A DNA stretch of 64,000 bases, from NCBI RefSeq assembly GCF_034377145.1, contig NZ_CP139707.1, positions 248,001 through 312,000 of the forward strand. The letters run 5' to 3'. This DNA is from Sulfitobacter sp. OXR-159 (lineage in GTDB: Bacteria; Pseudomonadota; Alphaproteobacteria; Rhodobacterales; Rhodobacteraceae). The notes under the pieces are model-generated. The model worked only from the letters and a program-made list of their open reading frames with translations, was not told the DNA's origin and made no database searches. A program made the position numbers and the translations under genes. This document shows positions 54,605-63,435 of this stretch, piece by piece (within the stretch, counting starts at the first letter, position 1; each line of letters starts with the position of its first letter).

Positions 54605-55800
54605 TTAATCAGATCTCTCTCGCGATGTGTCAACGGAACAGGCTTTCTTGACATCATCTGCAAGATAGACGGGGCCGAAATTTCTACCACCTGGCGCAAA
54701 GCGCGAAATCCCAGCGTTTCTAAGCTTGCGTGCGATCAACCGGCTATCCATCTTCTCGCGGATCGACAGCAGTTTAGGCGTCGTGAACTTCGCGTGGAAT
54801 GCCGAAATATCGGCATCGGTCACGTATAGCCCATGGCGGCGGGTTAGCGGATTAAAGAGCTTAGTTGCCTTGATGTGACCTGCATTGAAAAGAGCGGTCA
54901 GCGCGCCGCTGTTATGTAGCCCTATCTCTTTTGCAAATGCACCCAAGTTTCTGAGTTCCGGCGGCTTTTCTTGCAATTTGTTTATATCGCTTTGCCGTAC
55001 GCAAATGGCAGCATATCCAACGAGGCCATCTTTCAGTGCGACTTTGATCACTCCTTCTCGTGCCGCATCGATGGCGTGGGCAATATCCACGCGCGCACGT
55101 GCGGCGGCAACACCCAAAGGCAGCCAGTCCGCGTCAGTACCTTTTACGGTGACGGCATCTTTAGTCAGATCGCCGAGCAGAGCGTCGGCGTCAGCAATAT
55201 CCCATTGCAGTTTCGAAACCGATTGAGGCACTGCCGGTTCGAGAACTTTCTTATCTACAAGGATCTCGAACTGACCCACAGAGACACCGAGTTGTTGCCT
55301 CATACTCTTCGCCACGACGAGACGCCTTGCTCGAGCAAAAGCCGGCTGCGCAAGCTTTGCAAGGAAGGTTAGGCGGGCGTCAGGTCGATTATCCTCGGGA
55401 TCCACAGTGCCGAAATGCTCTAGCATTCGTCGCGTAGTTTTCGCGGACCTGCCAAGCTCATCTGCCGCAGTAAGGACAGAGTAAAGCCTTGGGGCCGATA
55501 GAGACTTTCCCAGAATGGGTTCGTCTGCCGGTACGGCCCAAGTTTGGAATATGACCTCACGCAGGATATCGCGATATGGATCACACCTTGTATCGTTTGC
55601 CATGTCGTGTGCCAGCCAACGGTAAAGTCGGCCGAAAGCCCTTTTTGGACTGAACTGCGGTCCTTCCGCTGTGCTCGCTAGCTCTAGTAGAATTTGGGAC
55701 AGTCCATCCGGACCGGCGCGCGCACAATCGAATCCCAAAGCCCTCGCAGGTCGGCCACCATCTGTTCCACCCAACTTGGCCCTTACCATTTCGCCACCTA

Positions 55801-56970
55801 GTGTTCTCCACCTGACAGGAGATTCCCATCGGCAACGTGATGTGCCATATTTGAGGCATGAGACGCCATGACATCTGCCTTTACCTTGGCCCCGCCGACC
55901 GTACTGAGCTTCAAGCCCTGATCAGCAACCGCAACACTGCGCGCAAGCTTGTCTGGCGGGCCGAGATCGTCCTGGCCACAGCGGACGGTCATGGCACGTT
56001 CGAGATTATGCGACGCGCGGGCACGTCGAAACCCACGGTCTGGCGCTGGCAGCAGCGGTATCTCGATGAGGGCGTGGCCGGTCTCAAGCGTGACAAGACG
56101 CGACCCTCGCGGGTGCCGCCTTTGCCCGTGGAAACAAGGCTGAAGGTGATCGCCAAGACGGTGCAGGAAACCCCGCCCAATGCAACGCACTGGAGCCGCG
56201 CGCTAATGGCCGAAGCCATGGGCATCTCGCCGTCGAGCGTCGGCCGCATCTGGGCAGAAGCTGGCTTGAAGCCGCATCTCACGAAGGGGTTCAAGGTCTC
56301 GAACGACCCAAAGTTCGAGGAGAAGGTCACCGATATCGTCGGGCTCTACCTCGACCCGCCAGACCGTGCCGTGGTGCTCTGCGTCGATGAGAAATCCCAG
56401 ATCCAGGCGCTGGATCGCACCCAGCCCGGACTGCCGCTCAAGAAGGGCCGTGCCGCGACCGTAACGCACGATTACAAACGCCATGGCACGACCACGCTGT
56501 TTGCTGCGCTGGATGTGAAATCAGGCACCGTCATTGGCGATTGCATGCCACGCCATCGTGCGCAGGAGTTCCTGAAATTCCTCCGACAGATCGACAAGGC
56601 TGTGCCCACGCGGCGCGATGTGCATCTGGTGCTCGACAACTACGCCACCCACAAGACGCCTGAGGTAAAGGCCTGGCTCGAAAAGCATCCGCGCTTCAAG
56701 CTGCACTTCACGCCCACCAGCGCGTCATGGCTGAACCTGGTGGAGCGCTTCTTTGCCGAGATCACATCAAGGCGCATCCGGCGCGGCAGCTATTCCAGCG
56801 TCGATGATCTTGAGGCCGCGATCTACGACTATCTGGCCCACCACAACGAGAAGCCAAGGCCCTTCAAATGGACCAAAACCGCAGAGGATATCCTCACCCG
56901 GGAACGTCGCGCGCTGGACAAGCTCGATGAAACTCGCGGAAACAGGTAGGAAGTGTCAGACTCAGAGCAC
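55801..56970 (+). mobile_element. IS630-family insertion sequence
   Basis: The element is flanked by a TA duplication (55799-55800 and 56971-56972) within CTAG, the usual IS630 target. Its ends match in 12 of the first 17 bases (GTGTTCTCC... and the inverse of ...GAGCAC). It contains a single transposase gene that is full length, so the element may still be active. It split the tniQ gene. Confidence 0.9.
55858..56949 (+). CDS. IS630-family transposase
   Basis: The 363-residue protein has an N-terminal HTH (FEIMRRAGTSKPTVWRWQQR, then VAGLKRDKTRPSR) and the DDE domain: Asp in VLCVDEKSQIQALDR, Asp in VHLVLDNYATHKTPE and Glu in SWLNLVERFFAEITSR. Length and motifs are those of complete IS630 enzymes, which move by a cut-and-paste route at TA sites. 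Confidence 0.95.
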   Translation: MRRHDICLYLGPADRTELQALISNRNTARKLVWRAEIVLATADGHGTFEIMRRAGTSKPTVWRWQQRYLDEGVAGLKRDKTRPSRVPPLPVETRLKVIAKTVQETPPNATHWSRALMAEAMGISPSSVGRIWAEAGLKPHLTKGFKVSNDPKFEEKVTDIVGLYLDPPDRAVVLCVDEKSQIQALDRTQPGLPLKKGRAATVTHDYKRHGTTTLFAALDVKSGTVIGDCMPRHRAQEFLKFLRQIDKAVPTRRDVHLVLDNYATHKTPEVKAWLEKHPRFKLHFTPTSASWLNLVERFFAEITSRRIRRGSYSSVDDLEAAIYDYLAHHNEKPRPFKWTKTAEDILTRERRALDKLDETRGNR

Positions 56971-57561
56971 TAGCAGTTGGCAGAACCGAGCAGCCGTATC
57001 GGTAGGCTGCGTAGCGAGCCATGTCGGGTCTGCGCCAGAAGAAAGCCGGTCATCCAGCCACTGGTCATAGCTTGAGATTTGATGGCGTGGCCGGTCCAAA
57101 CCTCCTGATATGACGTCATCCGCAATACTATGAAGGTGTGTGGCGAAATCATATCGTGCCAATGGCGATGCGATTTTCCAGAGCGGAACAAGAGGCTGGC
57201 TATGGCGCAGGCAAACTTCCACGTACCGCACCTGCCAGTCTCCCCGCATGACCATTTGACTCTGAGGCGCTGCGGGGCAAGATTTTAGATCTTCCCTAAG
57301 GCAGGCCGGACAACCTCTGACTACAGGATTGATGAGGGCGCGAGATACGAACTCCTCCCCCCTAAAACAGACCTGAACACCGGCTGTGGGCTGCGGCGTC
57401 CAAGACATCATTTCTTGTATCTCCTGACCTGGGAGGTCAAAGATCTTGGCGATAGCTTTTGTCTGACGATCATCGAACTTGATCAGTTTTTTGAGAGACA
57501 AACCCAATTCACTGCAGAAGCCAGAAAGCGATAAGCCCCGCATGCCCGCTGTGCGCGACAC

Positions 57562-57805
57562 GAACGATACAATTCCTTCACGAGGTTGAGGCTTAGGTTT
57601 TGCAACGATCGAAGTAGGCAGCGTACGTATCCTTTGGCTGTGCTTGCTAAGTCTAGCGTCCTCAGTTGGTCAACCTCTTACACTAAGCGCCTGGGTCTTA
57701 AATTTCTACGTTTGGCATCAGGCGAGTCGGCAGGCAGAGGCAGGTCAACGGTTGCGCTCTATTTAGCGTATTCAGTTGCGCCTGTCGGCTGTGTATCGCT
57801 CACCC
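57562..57805. promoter_or_regulatory. Divergent region between tniQ and the zinc-ribbon/HTH gene
   Basis: This stretch separates the leftward tniQ and the rightward zinc-ribbon gene. It includes the expected but non-standard start of tniQ (about 57630). I could not identify a clear transposon terminus or promoter pair. Confidence 0.35.
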
Positions 57806-58028
57806 ATGACTTCAGGCTTATTCGAAAGCTACACATTAGAACGGATACACTGGGTTTCACTGTATCTAGGACTGCCTTCGGTCGGTCTCGACACTACCTT
57901 TCCGACTGAGGCGGCTTGCGAAGCTCGGTTGTATCAGGTCCGGTGGCCAGATGGACCGGTGTGCCCAAGGTGCTTCCATCAAAATGTAAATTTTTTGGAT
58001 CTGCGAAAACTCCAGGTCTGCCGAAAAT

Positions 58029-58033
58029 GTAAG
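58029..58033. repeat. GTAAG target duplication, left copy
   Basis: GTAAG at 58029-58033 is repeated at 59705-59709, on either side of the IS1380 element. Confidence 0.85.
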
Positions 58034-59704
58034 CCCACATTTCCCAAGTAAGGCGCTGATTTCGCTGTCCTGACCATTATATTTCCTATATAAAACATGG
58101 TGTTGAAGGCTGCGAGGGGCGCGTTTCATGGATCACCCAGAGGGTGCGGGCTTGCAACGGGCAGATCGGGTGGATTTCGACCCTCGCGTGCGGCTGGAAT
58201 TTCGCGGCACGCAGCTCAGTTCCGACGGCGGCCTTCTGGTGATGCGCGAGCTTGATGACGCGCTCGGGTTGTCCGATTTGGCGTCAGCGGCGCTGCGCGA
58301 TACTCGCTCTGGCAAGAACACGGTCCATCGGCTCGACGGCCTGTTCCGGCAATCAGTCTTTGGGCGGCTGGCCGGATACGAGGATGTCAACGACGCCAAC
58401 CGTCTCGCCTGCGATCCGGTCATGCGCCAAGTTGTCGGCGGCAGAGCGGTCGATGCACAAGCGGCCTCGGCATCGCAGATGGGACGGTTCGAGACCGAGA
58501 CGCTGGCTCTGGCCGGGAACCGTGCCGCGCTGGCCGACCTGAACGGGCAATGGATCGACCGGTTCCATGACCGTAACGGGCTGAAGTACATCGTTCTGGA
58601 CATGGACAGCTCGGTCAGCCCGACCCATGGCGACCAGGAAGGGTCCGCCTGGAATGGCCATTTCGACTGTAGCTGCTATCACCCCAACTTTCTGTTCAAC
58701 CAGTTCGGGATGCTGGAACGCTGCGCCCTGCGCCATGGCAACGTCCACAGCGCCGATGGCTGGCGTGATGTTCTCGACCCCGTCATTGCGCGCTACGCGG
58801 AGCGCGACCTTGGTGGCAGGTTCTTCCGGGCCGATGCTGCCTACGCGATCCCGGCGATCTATGAGCGATTGGAAGAAGCGCGGTTCTTCTACGCCATCCG
58901 GCTGCCCGCAAACGCGGTCCTCAAGGACAAGATCGCGCATCGGCTAACGCGCCCTGTCGGGCGGCCGTCACTGACCAAGGTCAAGCGGTTCTTCGAGGAA
59001 TTCGAGTATCAGGCGGCGTCCTGGGACAAGGAACGCCGGGTGATCGCCAAGATCGAATGGCATCCGGGCGAACTGTTCCCGCGTGTCGGCTTCATCGTCA
59101 CCAACCTGCCGATGGAGCCGGACTGGGTGGTGCGGTTCTACAACCAGCGCGGCACCGCCGAGCAGCACATCAAAGAGGGCAAATACGCCTTTCGCTGGAC
59201 GCGGCTGTCGTGCCGGAAGTTCCGCGACAATGAGGTGCGGCTGCAACTGCACGCCCTGGCGTACAACCTGGCCACCTTCTTGCGCTGCATCGAGCTGCCC
59301 GAAGCCATGGCCGACTGGTCGTTGACCAGCCTGCAACTGAAGCTGATCAAGATCGGGGCACGTGTGGTCCGTCACGCCCGCACCATCACCTTCCAGCTGG
59401 CCGAGGTCGCTGTCACCGGCACGATGGTACGCGCCATCCTCGCCGCTATCCGCCGATTGCGAGCGCCACCGCTATGCGCATGATCGCGATCCACGCTCAA
59501 ACTGAACGAAAGCGGCTGGACAGATCTGTCCGCTGCGCTGAAAAACGCCGCCCCTGGGCAAGGAAACAGCGGCTTCGCGGTCTGATCCGTCCAGATCCAG
59601 CAGTCTGCGCGACCGCAGGTGCCGCTTGCGGCAGAAAATCCTTGTCTAGCGATCGGATACAGGCGATCTTCACCTCAAACGACACGCCACCTGGGGAATG
59701 CAGG
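58034..59704 (+). mobile_element. IS1380-family insertion sequence
   Basis: The element has related ends (CCCACATTTCCCAAG on the left; its right end reads inverted CCTGCATTCCCCAGG, 11 of 15 matching) and the 5-base duplication GTAAG. It holds one full-length transposase gene and interrupts the zinc-ribbon/HTH gene. The perfect duplication suggests a recent move. Confidence 0.92.
58128..59483 (+). CDS. IS1380-family transposase
   Basis: The 451-residue protein has the family opening EFRGTQLSSDGGLLVMRELD, then VLDMDSSVSPTHGDQEGSAW with FDCSCYHPN, LGGRFFRADAAYAIPAIYER (catalytic Asp) and FYNQRGTAEQHIKEGKYAFR with the catalytic Glu, then LQLHALAYNLATFLR. Length and motifs are complete. It moves the element around it. 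Confidence 0.95.
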   Translation: MDHPEGAGLQRADRVDFDPRVRLEFRGTQLSSDGGLLVMRELDDALGLSDLASAALRDTRSGKNTVHRLDGLFRQSVFGRLAGYEDVNDANRLACDPVMRQVVGGRAVDAQAASASQMGRFETETLALAGNRAALADLNGQWIDRFHDRNGLKYIVLDMDSSVSPTHGDQEGSAWNGHFDCSCYHPNFLFNQFGMLERCALRHGNVHSADGWRDVLDPVIARYAERDLGGRFFRADAAYAIPAIYERLEEARFFYAIRLPANAVLKDKIAHRLTRPVGRPSLTKVKRFFEEFEYQAASWDKERRVIAKIEWHPGELFPRVGFIVTNLPMEPDWVVRFYNQRGTAEQHIKEGKYAFRWTRLSCRKFRDNEVRLQLHALAYNLATFLRCIELPEAMADWSLTSLQLKLIKIGARVVRHARTITFQLAEVAVTGTMVRAILAAIRRLRAPPLCA

Positions 59705-60054
59705 GTAAGAAGCAGTTCAGCCTGAAATCAGGGACCGAACTGCACGGGAGCCATCGGGGCCTGAAATTCTATTTCGGGCTCGCCGAAGAGATTATCCAAT
59801 ATCGGCAACGCAACGACATGCCCACTTTGCGTATGCTCCAAGACAAGCATGGCATGGCCTATGCGACTGCCATAAAACTTCGGTCTAAATTATCCGCGGA
59901 CTTGGCGAAGTTTCATGGCGGCCTGCTTGGGCGCTGCATCTGCGTTATTTTTCCACGCCTACCCCAAGATATGGTGTTTGGGACTGATACTCACCTGCTA
60001 CTTTTGGAACGCGAGATGCAGCGGCGCCGCTGGCGAGAGCTTGGAATTGAGTAA

Positions 60055-60490
60055 AGTAGATACTCCGTCCACAGCTTAACGCTGTCGCGAGCTTTCATTC
60101 ATGAAAATCAAATCCTAATTCACCTTCATAAGGCGCAGGGAAAGCTGGGCCGAGTGATGAAGATGACGGCCATGACAGACGGGGACATGGCATTCTGGCT
60201 TGCGATTTTCGAAGGAGTGAAAGAAAGCTAATGTGTTGTAATAAAATAATATTTGACTCGAATCGCTTAGGCATGAACGGTTCCTGCCTAACCGCAGCCT
60301 GCGGTTGGAAAACAAATGAAAGTCTGGTCCCGCGTGATCATGCGCACCGGAAATTGCACCGCTAGAATTGGGCTGTTGGCCGCGTAATTTTGCCTAGGAA
60401 GAACTTCAAAAAGTTCAGGCGACTGCGATCAAACCCCGTAAATCTAAACTCAAAACCTCACTCGCATGAGCGAATGAGAACGGAGAAGTC
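60055..60490. other. Region upstream of the tnsABC operon
   Basis: About 435 bases, partly AT-rich. It has a stem AACCGCA/TGCGGTT (60290-60306) and a near-perfect palindrome just before the first tns gene. A left end of the Tn7-like element should lie here or further left, but I could not identify repeats or a TGT terminus with confidence. Confidence 0.4.
60457..60478. promoter_or_regulatory. Palindrome upstream of the tnsA-like gene, possible operator
   Basis: CTCACTCGC (60457-60465) and GCGAATGAG (60470-60478) flank ATGA; eight of nine pairs match. It is 13 bases from the start codon and near a GGAGAAG ribosome site, where a bound dimer would block expression of the tns operon. Confidence 0.45.
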
Positions 60491-61222
60491 ATGCCGTATC
60501 CTCTCGAATGGGACACATCGACAGGCGAGCAGAAAAAAATGCCCGCACTGAAAGTGAATCGGATCCACGGTGTCTGGGCCTACGATGGTTATCGCAATCC
60601 GCTGACCCGCAGCAGCTCGGCTTCCCGCGTGTCCATGACGTTCGCAACGCCCGCCACGAAAGGACAGCGCAAAGTTTACCACTTTGACGGTCAGCGCGAA
60701 ATGGCGGTCGGGATCGAAGCGCTCCTTTCGCCCGATCTCTATGGTCTTGAGGTGCAGCTTCCGCCAGTCAACTATCGCATCCGTAAAGGCAAGCTAAGAG
60801 AGCATAGCTTCGATCTGCGCATTACTTTCAGGGACGGCTTTAGGCGTGCAGTGTATGTCCGCTATAGTGACAGCCTCGCAGGAGAGAAGACCAAGGAAGA
60901 GATCAAGGCGATTTTCGAAGCCACTCCGGCCTGCTTTGCGGACGACAAAAGGGTCGTAAATGGCGATCGCTACACGCGCGCCTACCGGGACAATCTTCTT
61001 CGTATCTACAGGGCGACTGAGATCGTTGATCAAGAAGCCGACGCACATGTCCTCGACCGTGCTCGCAGGGGTGGGTATTGGCTGATGCGCGAACTTTTGG
61101 CCCAGTGCGAAGTAACCTCGGCGCGTGCGTTCAACGCAGTTCTTCGGCATGTTGGGCAAGGGGTAATCAAGGCGAATCTGCATGCTGTTATCTGCGAATA
61201 CTCCCGGATCTGGCTCGCCTAA
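60491..61222 (+). CDS. tnsA: TnsA-like endonuclease-fold protein with altered active site
   Basis: The 243-residue protein precedes tnsB as tnsA does in Tn7. Segment [20 protein letters not shown] (Glu70) aligns with the TnsA first acidic motif; [14 protein letters not shown] (Asp108) matches the central Asp. The last motif, expected as (E/Q)xK, reads VYVRYS at 121-126, with Tyr and Arg in the catalytic places. The C-terminal half ([28 protein letters not shown]) may bind TnsC, as in TnsA. The family call is by layout and position; the loss of catalytic residues is seen but not proven to abolish activity. Confidence 0.65.
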   Translation: MPYPLEWDTSTGEQKKMPALKVNRIHGVWAYDGYRNPLTRSSSASRVSMTFATPATKGQRKVYHFDGQREMAVGIEALLSPDLYGLEVQLPPVNYRIRKGKLREHSFDLRITFRDGFRRAVYVRYSDSLAGEKTKEEIKAIFEATPACFADDKRVVNGDRYTRAYRDNLLRIYRATEIVDQEADAHVLDRARRGGYWLMRELLAQCEVTSARAFNAVLRHVGQGVIKANLHAVICEYSRIWLA

Positions 61223-63435
61223 TGTCTGCTGCCGTAAAATACAGGATCCCACAAGGCTCCGAATTGGTGCTGGAGCGGCGGCGCTGGCGTGTGGTCGGCA
61301 AAGAGGCCGACGGATATGCCGTGGAGGGTCTCGAGGACGGTGAATGTATGGTTTTGCCGTTTCAGCGGATCAATGATGCCCTGACTGTTGGAGACGGCAA
61401 GGTCATTACGCCAGTGATGGCCGAGCGCCGCAAAGCGCTTCGCGCCTATACAGGCGGTTTTGAGAAGGTTTCGCAGCTTACTGCGGATGAGCAGCGCGAT
61501 GTGCATGCGCGCCTAGGGCTCGTACACGCTATGGAAGCCTTGGAAGCTGAGGGTAAGAAACTTACCCAACGGTATCTTAGCCGGCGAGATGTTCGGCAGC
61601 GCCTTCGTGACATGGCAAAAACGCTAACCAATAACCCGCATCTTCTTCACGGCGCATACATCGGGAGTGCAAAGCGCCCGCACTCCTTACCCACAGGCCG
61701 CGTACTTCAAGAAATGCGCAACACTTTTATCAGGTTCTGGCGCGAGCCGGTTGTCTTGATGCGCAGGCATCACCGGAAAGGCCCGCCAGAAGATAAAAGG
61801 GAACGTCTGTGCCCCATGCACGAGCGTTTTGTCGATTATGTCATGAACCTCTACTTCAAAAAAGAGCAGCCGAAGCTTGCGCGGCTTTATGAGGGTGCGA
61901 CAGACGAGTTCAAGCTTTCGGAACATGACATTTTGTGGGGCTTCAAATTTCCGTCGATCACTACGATCCGCACACGGCTGAGCCAGGAATCCCCTGCGAC
62001 GAAAGAAGTGGGGCGCAACGGAAAACGTCACGCGCAGAACAAGTTTGGCGCAGGAACAACGGACGTTCGCGCTCTGAAATACGGCGAGACCTGTCCAACT
62101 GATCAATACCTCTTGTCAATCTTCACCGACGCGAAGGGCAACGTTAGGGTCAAAAGGATCGATCGTACGAAAGCGCAGGACCCACTTGAGGAAGGGGAAA
62201 TTAGACGGCTCTGGTTGTTCTTCATGCTAGATTTGGCCACGAGAATGCCTCTGGCTTGGCTCCTTGCTGAATCGGCTGATGGGGACCATCAGGAAAAACT
62301 TCTCCGCATGGCATTGCGGGATAAATTCCGCGAAAAGGTCCGTTATGGTTGTAACCGGGAGCCAGCACCGCCGGTAAGCTTGGCGCTGGTAAAGTCTGAC
62401 AACGGCACGGCCACGCGTAACGCGAATATTTACGCGAGCCAGCTCGGGCTTGGCACTGCGGTCATGACCGGCCGGGCATACAATTCCACTGACAATGCCT
62501 ATGTGGAACGGATGTTTGGGACGCTACAGTGGAAGGTCCTGAACTTCTTGCCCGGCTATACCGGTAGTAGGCCGGGCGAATTGAACGGTTATGACGGCAA
62601 AAAGAATGCGGAGATCACGCCTGACGCCCTGATGGGGATCATCACCCGTTATTTTATCGATGAGTATCCTTACACACCGCACAATGGGACCGGCATGTTC
62701 GGTGCAACCCCTTGGCAGAAGTTCGAAGAGGTTTCCGCTCGGACCAACGGTATCGAACCGCCCGATCCAGAACAGTTGCGTTTACATCTGGGCGTGGAAG
62801 GACAAGCATCTACAACATCCGAAGGTATCAAGATCTTTGGCATCCCTTACAACTCCTCGGCCCTGCAATCGTTCGCGGGGGGCGCAAGCAAGAAATGTAC
62901 GGTATTGCTAAATCCGGATGACCTTCGTCATGTCACCGTCCTGCCTCAGGGAAAGAAAGAAAAGATTATCGCTAATTTGTCGATGACAATCTTCGCAGAT
63001 TTGACATTGGACGAAGCCATGGCTGTGAAGCGCGCTGCGATCGAGGCGAACCCGGAATTGCGCTCTCTGCATAGACAGCATCTTGCTGAAGCGCGTCAGC
63101 GCAGGGTTCGTGAGTCTGGCTTTTTCCCAGATTCCAATTTGCCGTCCTCTTACGCCACAATCGACAAGATCCGCAAAGATGCAGCCGAAATGGCCCATGT
63201 GGAACTGGCGCCCTTGTCCCGGTCGATGGAGACATCAGGACCAGGAAACATCATGGAACGCTCTGGTCATTCGGGTCCGTGCCACGCTGTGCCAGCCCCG
63301 GCAGAGGAACCGACGGATCCACCGCCTGAAACTTCTTCCACGGAGGCAGAAGCGCCGCCGGTGTCCAAGGACTTCGAGGAGTTGGAGGCCAACACTAAGC
63401 CCATGTTCAGTCCCATCACGGAGAGTAAGGTATGA
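61222..63435 (+). CDS. tnsB: Mu/TnsB-type DDE transposase (TniA family)
   Basis: The 737-residue enzyme has a DDE integrase core: Asp294 in [10 protein letters not shown], Asp393 in [11 protein letters not shown] and Glu429 in [13 protein letters not shown] (a D-35-E spacing). Upstream residues hold HTH-like DNA-binding parts and the beta-barrel Mu C-terminal domain follows near 540-620. A proline- and acid-rich tail (from about 690, [11 protein letters not shown]) resembles the TnsC-contacting tail of TnsB. Start overlaps the tnsA-like stop by one base and its end overlaps tnsC by four. Confidence 0.92.
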   Translation: MSAAVKYRIPQGSELVLERRRWRVVGKEADGYAVEGLEDGECMVLPFQRINDALTVGDGKVITPVMAERRKALRAYTGGFEKVSQLTADEQRDVHARLGLVHAMEALEAEGKKLTQRYLSRRDVRQRLRDMAKTLTNNPHLLHGAYIGSAKRPHSLPTGRVLQEMRNTFIRFWREPVVLMRRHHRKGPPEDKRERLCPMHERFVDYVMNLYFKKEQPKLARLYEGATDEFKLSEHDILWGFKFPSITTIRTRLSQESPATKEVGRNGKRHAQNKFGAGTTDVRALKYGETCPTDQYLLSIFTDAKGNVRVKRIDRTKAQDPLEEGEIRRLWLFFMLDLATRMPLAWLLAESADGDHQEKLLRMALRDKFREKVRYGCNREPAPPVSLALVKSDNGTATRNANIYASQLGLGTAVMTGRAYNSTDNAYVERMFGTLQWKVLNFLPGYTGSRPGELNGYDGKKNAEITPDALMGIITRYFIDEYPYTPHNGTGMFGATPWQKFEEVSARTNGIEPPDPEQLRLHLGVEGQASTTSEGIKIFGIPYNSSALQSFAGGASKKCTVLLNPDDLRHVTVLPQGKKEKIIANLSMTIFADLTLDEAMAVKRAAIEANPELRSLHRQHLAEARQRRVRESGFFPDSNLPSSYATIDKIRKDAAEMAHVELAPLSRSMETSGPGNIMERSGHSGPCHAVPAPAEEPTDPPPETSSTEAEAPPVSKDFEELEANTKPMFSPITESKV

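Larger units (their letters stand above)
54605..57630 (-). pseudogene. tniQ: TniQ family transposition protein, interrupted by an IS630 element
   Basis: The N-terminal piece (from about 57630 to 56971) has the TniQ pattern REGIVSFVSRTAGMRGLSLS, SWTPQPTAGVQVCFRG and a zinc-finger segment GCPACLREDL with RYVEVCLRHSQPLVPLW. The C-terminal piece (55798 to 54605, 397 residues) continues it (GFDCARAGPDGLSQILLELA). Removing the IS630 element and one TA joins CQLL to GGEMVRAK in one frame, giving about 617 residues. TniQ proteins choose the target in Tn7-like and Tn5053-like elements. There is no ATG, GTG or TTG where the family starts; see findings. Confidence 0.85.
57806..60054 (+). pseudogene. Zinc-ribbon plus HTH protein (IS1595-like N-terminal type), split by IS1380
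   Basis: Residues 1-76 (57806-58033) carry the zinc ribbon VRWPDGPVCPRCFHQNVNF with a second CRKC pair. Residues 77-190 (59710-60054) continue KQFSLKSGTELHGSHRGLKF, then YFGLAEEIIQYRQRNDMPTL and KHGMAYATAIKLRSKLSADL, an HTH. When the IS1380 and one GTAAG duplicate are removed the frame is perfect and encodes CRKCKKQFSLKSG. The 190-residue product resembles the first part of IS1595-type transposases but stops before any DDE catalytic domain. Confidence 0.75.

Noticed and set aside
57586..57909. 107-residue + strand frame at the start of the zinc-ribbon region
   Set aside because: It overlaps tniQ's N-terminus and the zinc-ribbon gene in other frames and has no recognisable features.
60290..60306. 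Stem AACCGCA/TGCGGTT as a terminator
   Set aside because: No U-tract follows and no intact gene ends just before it.
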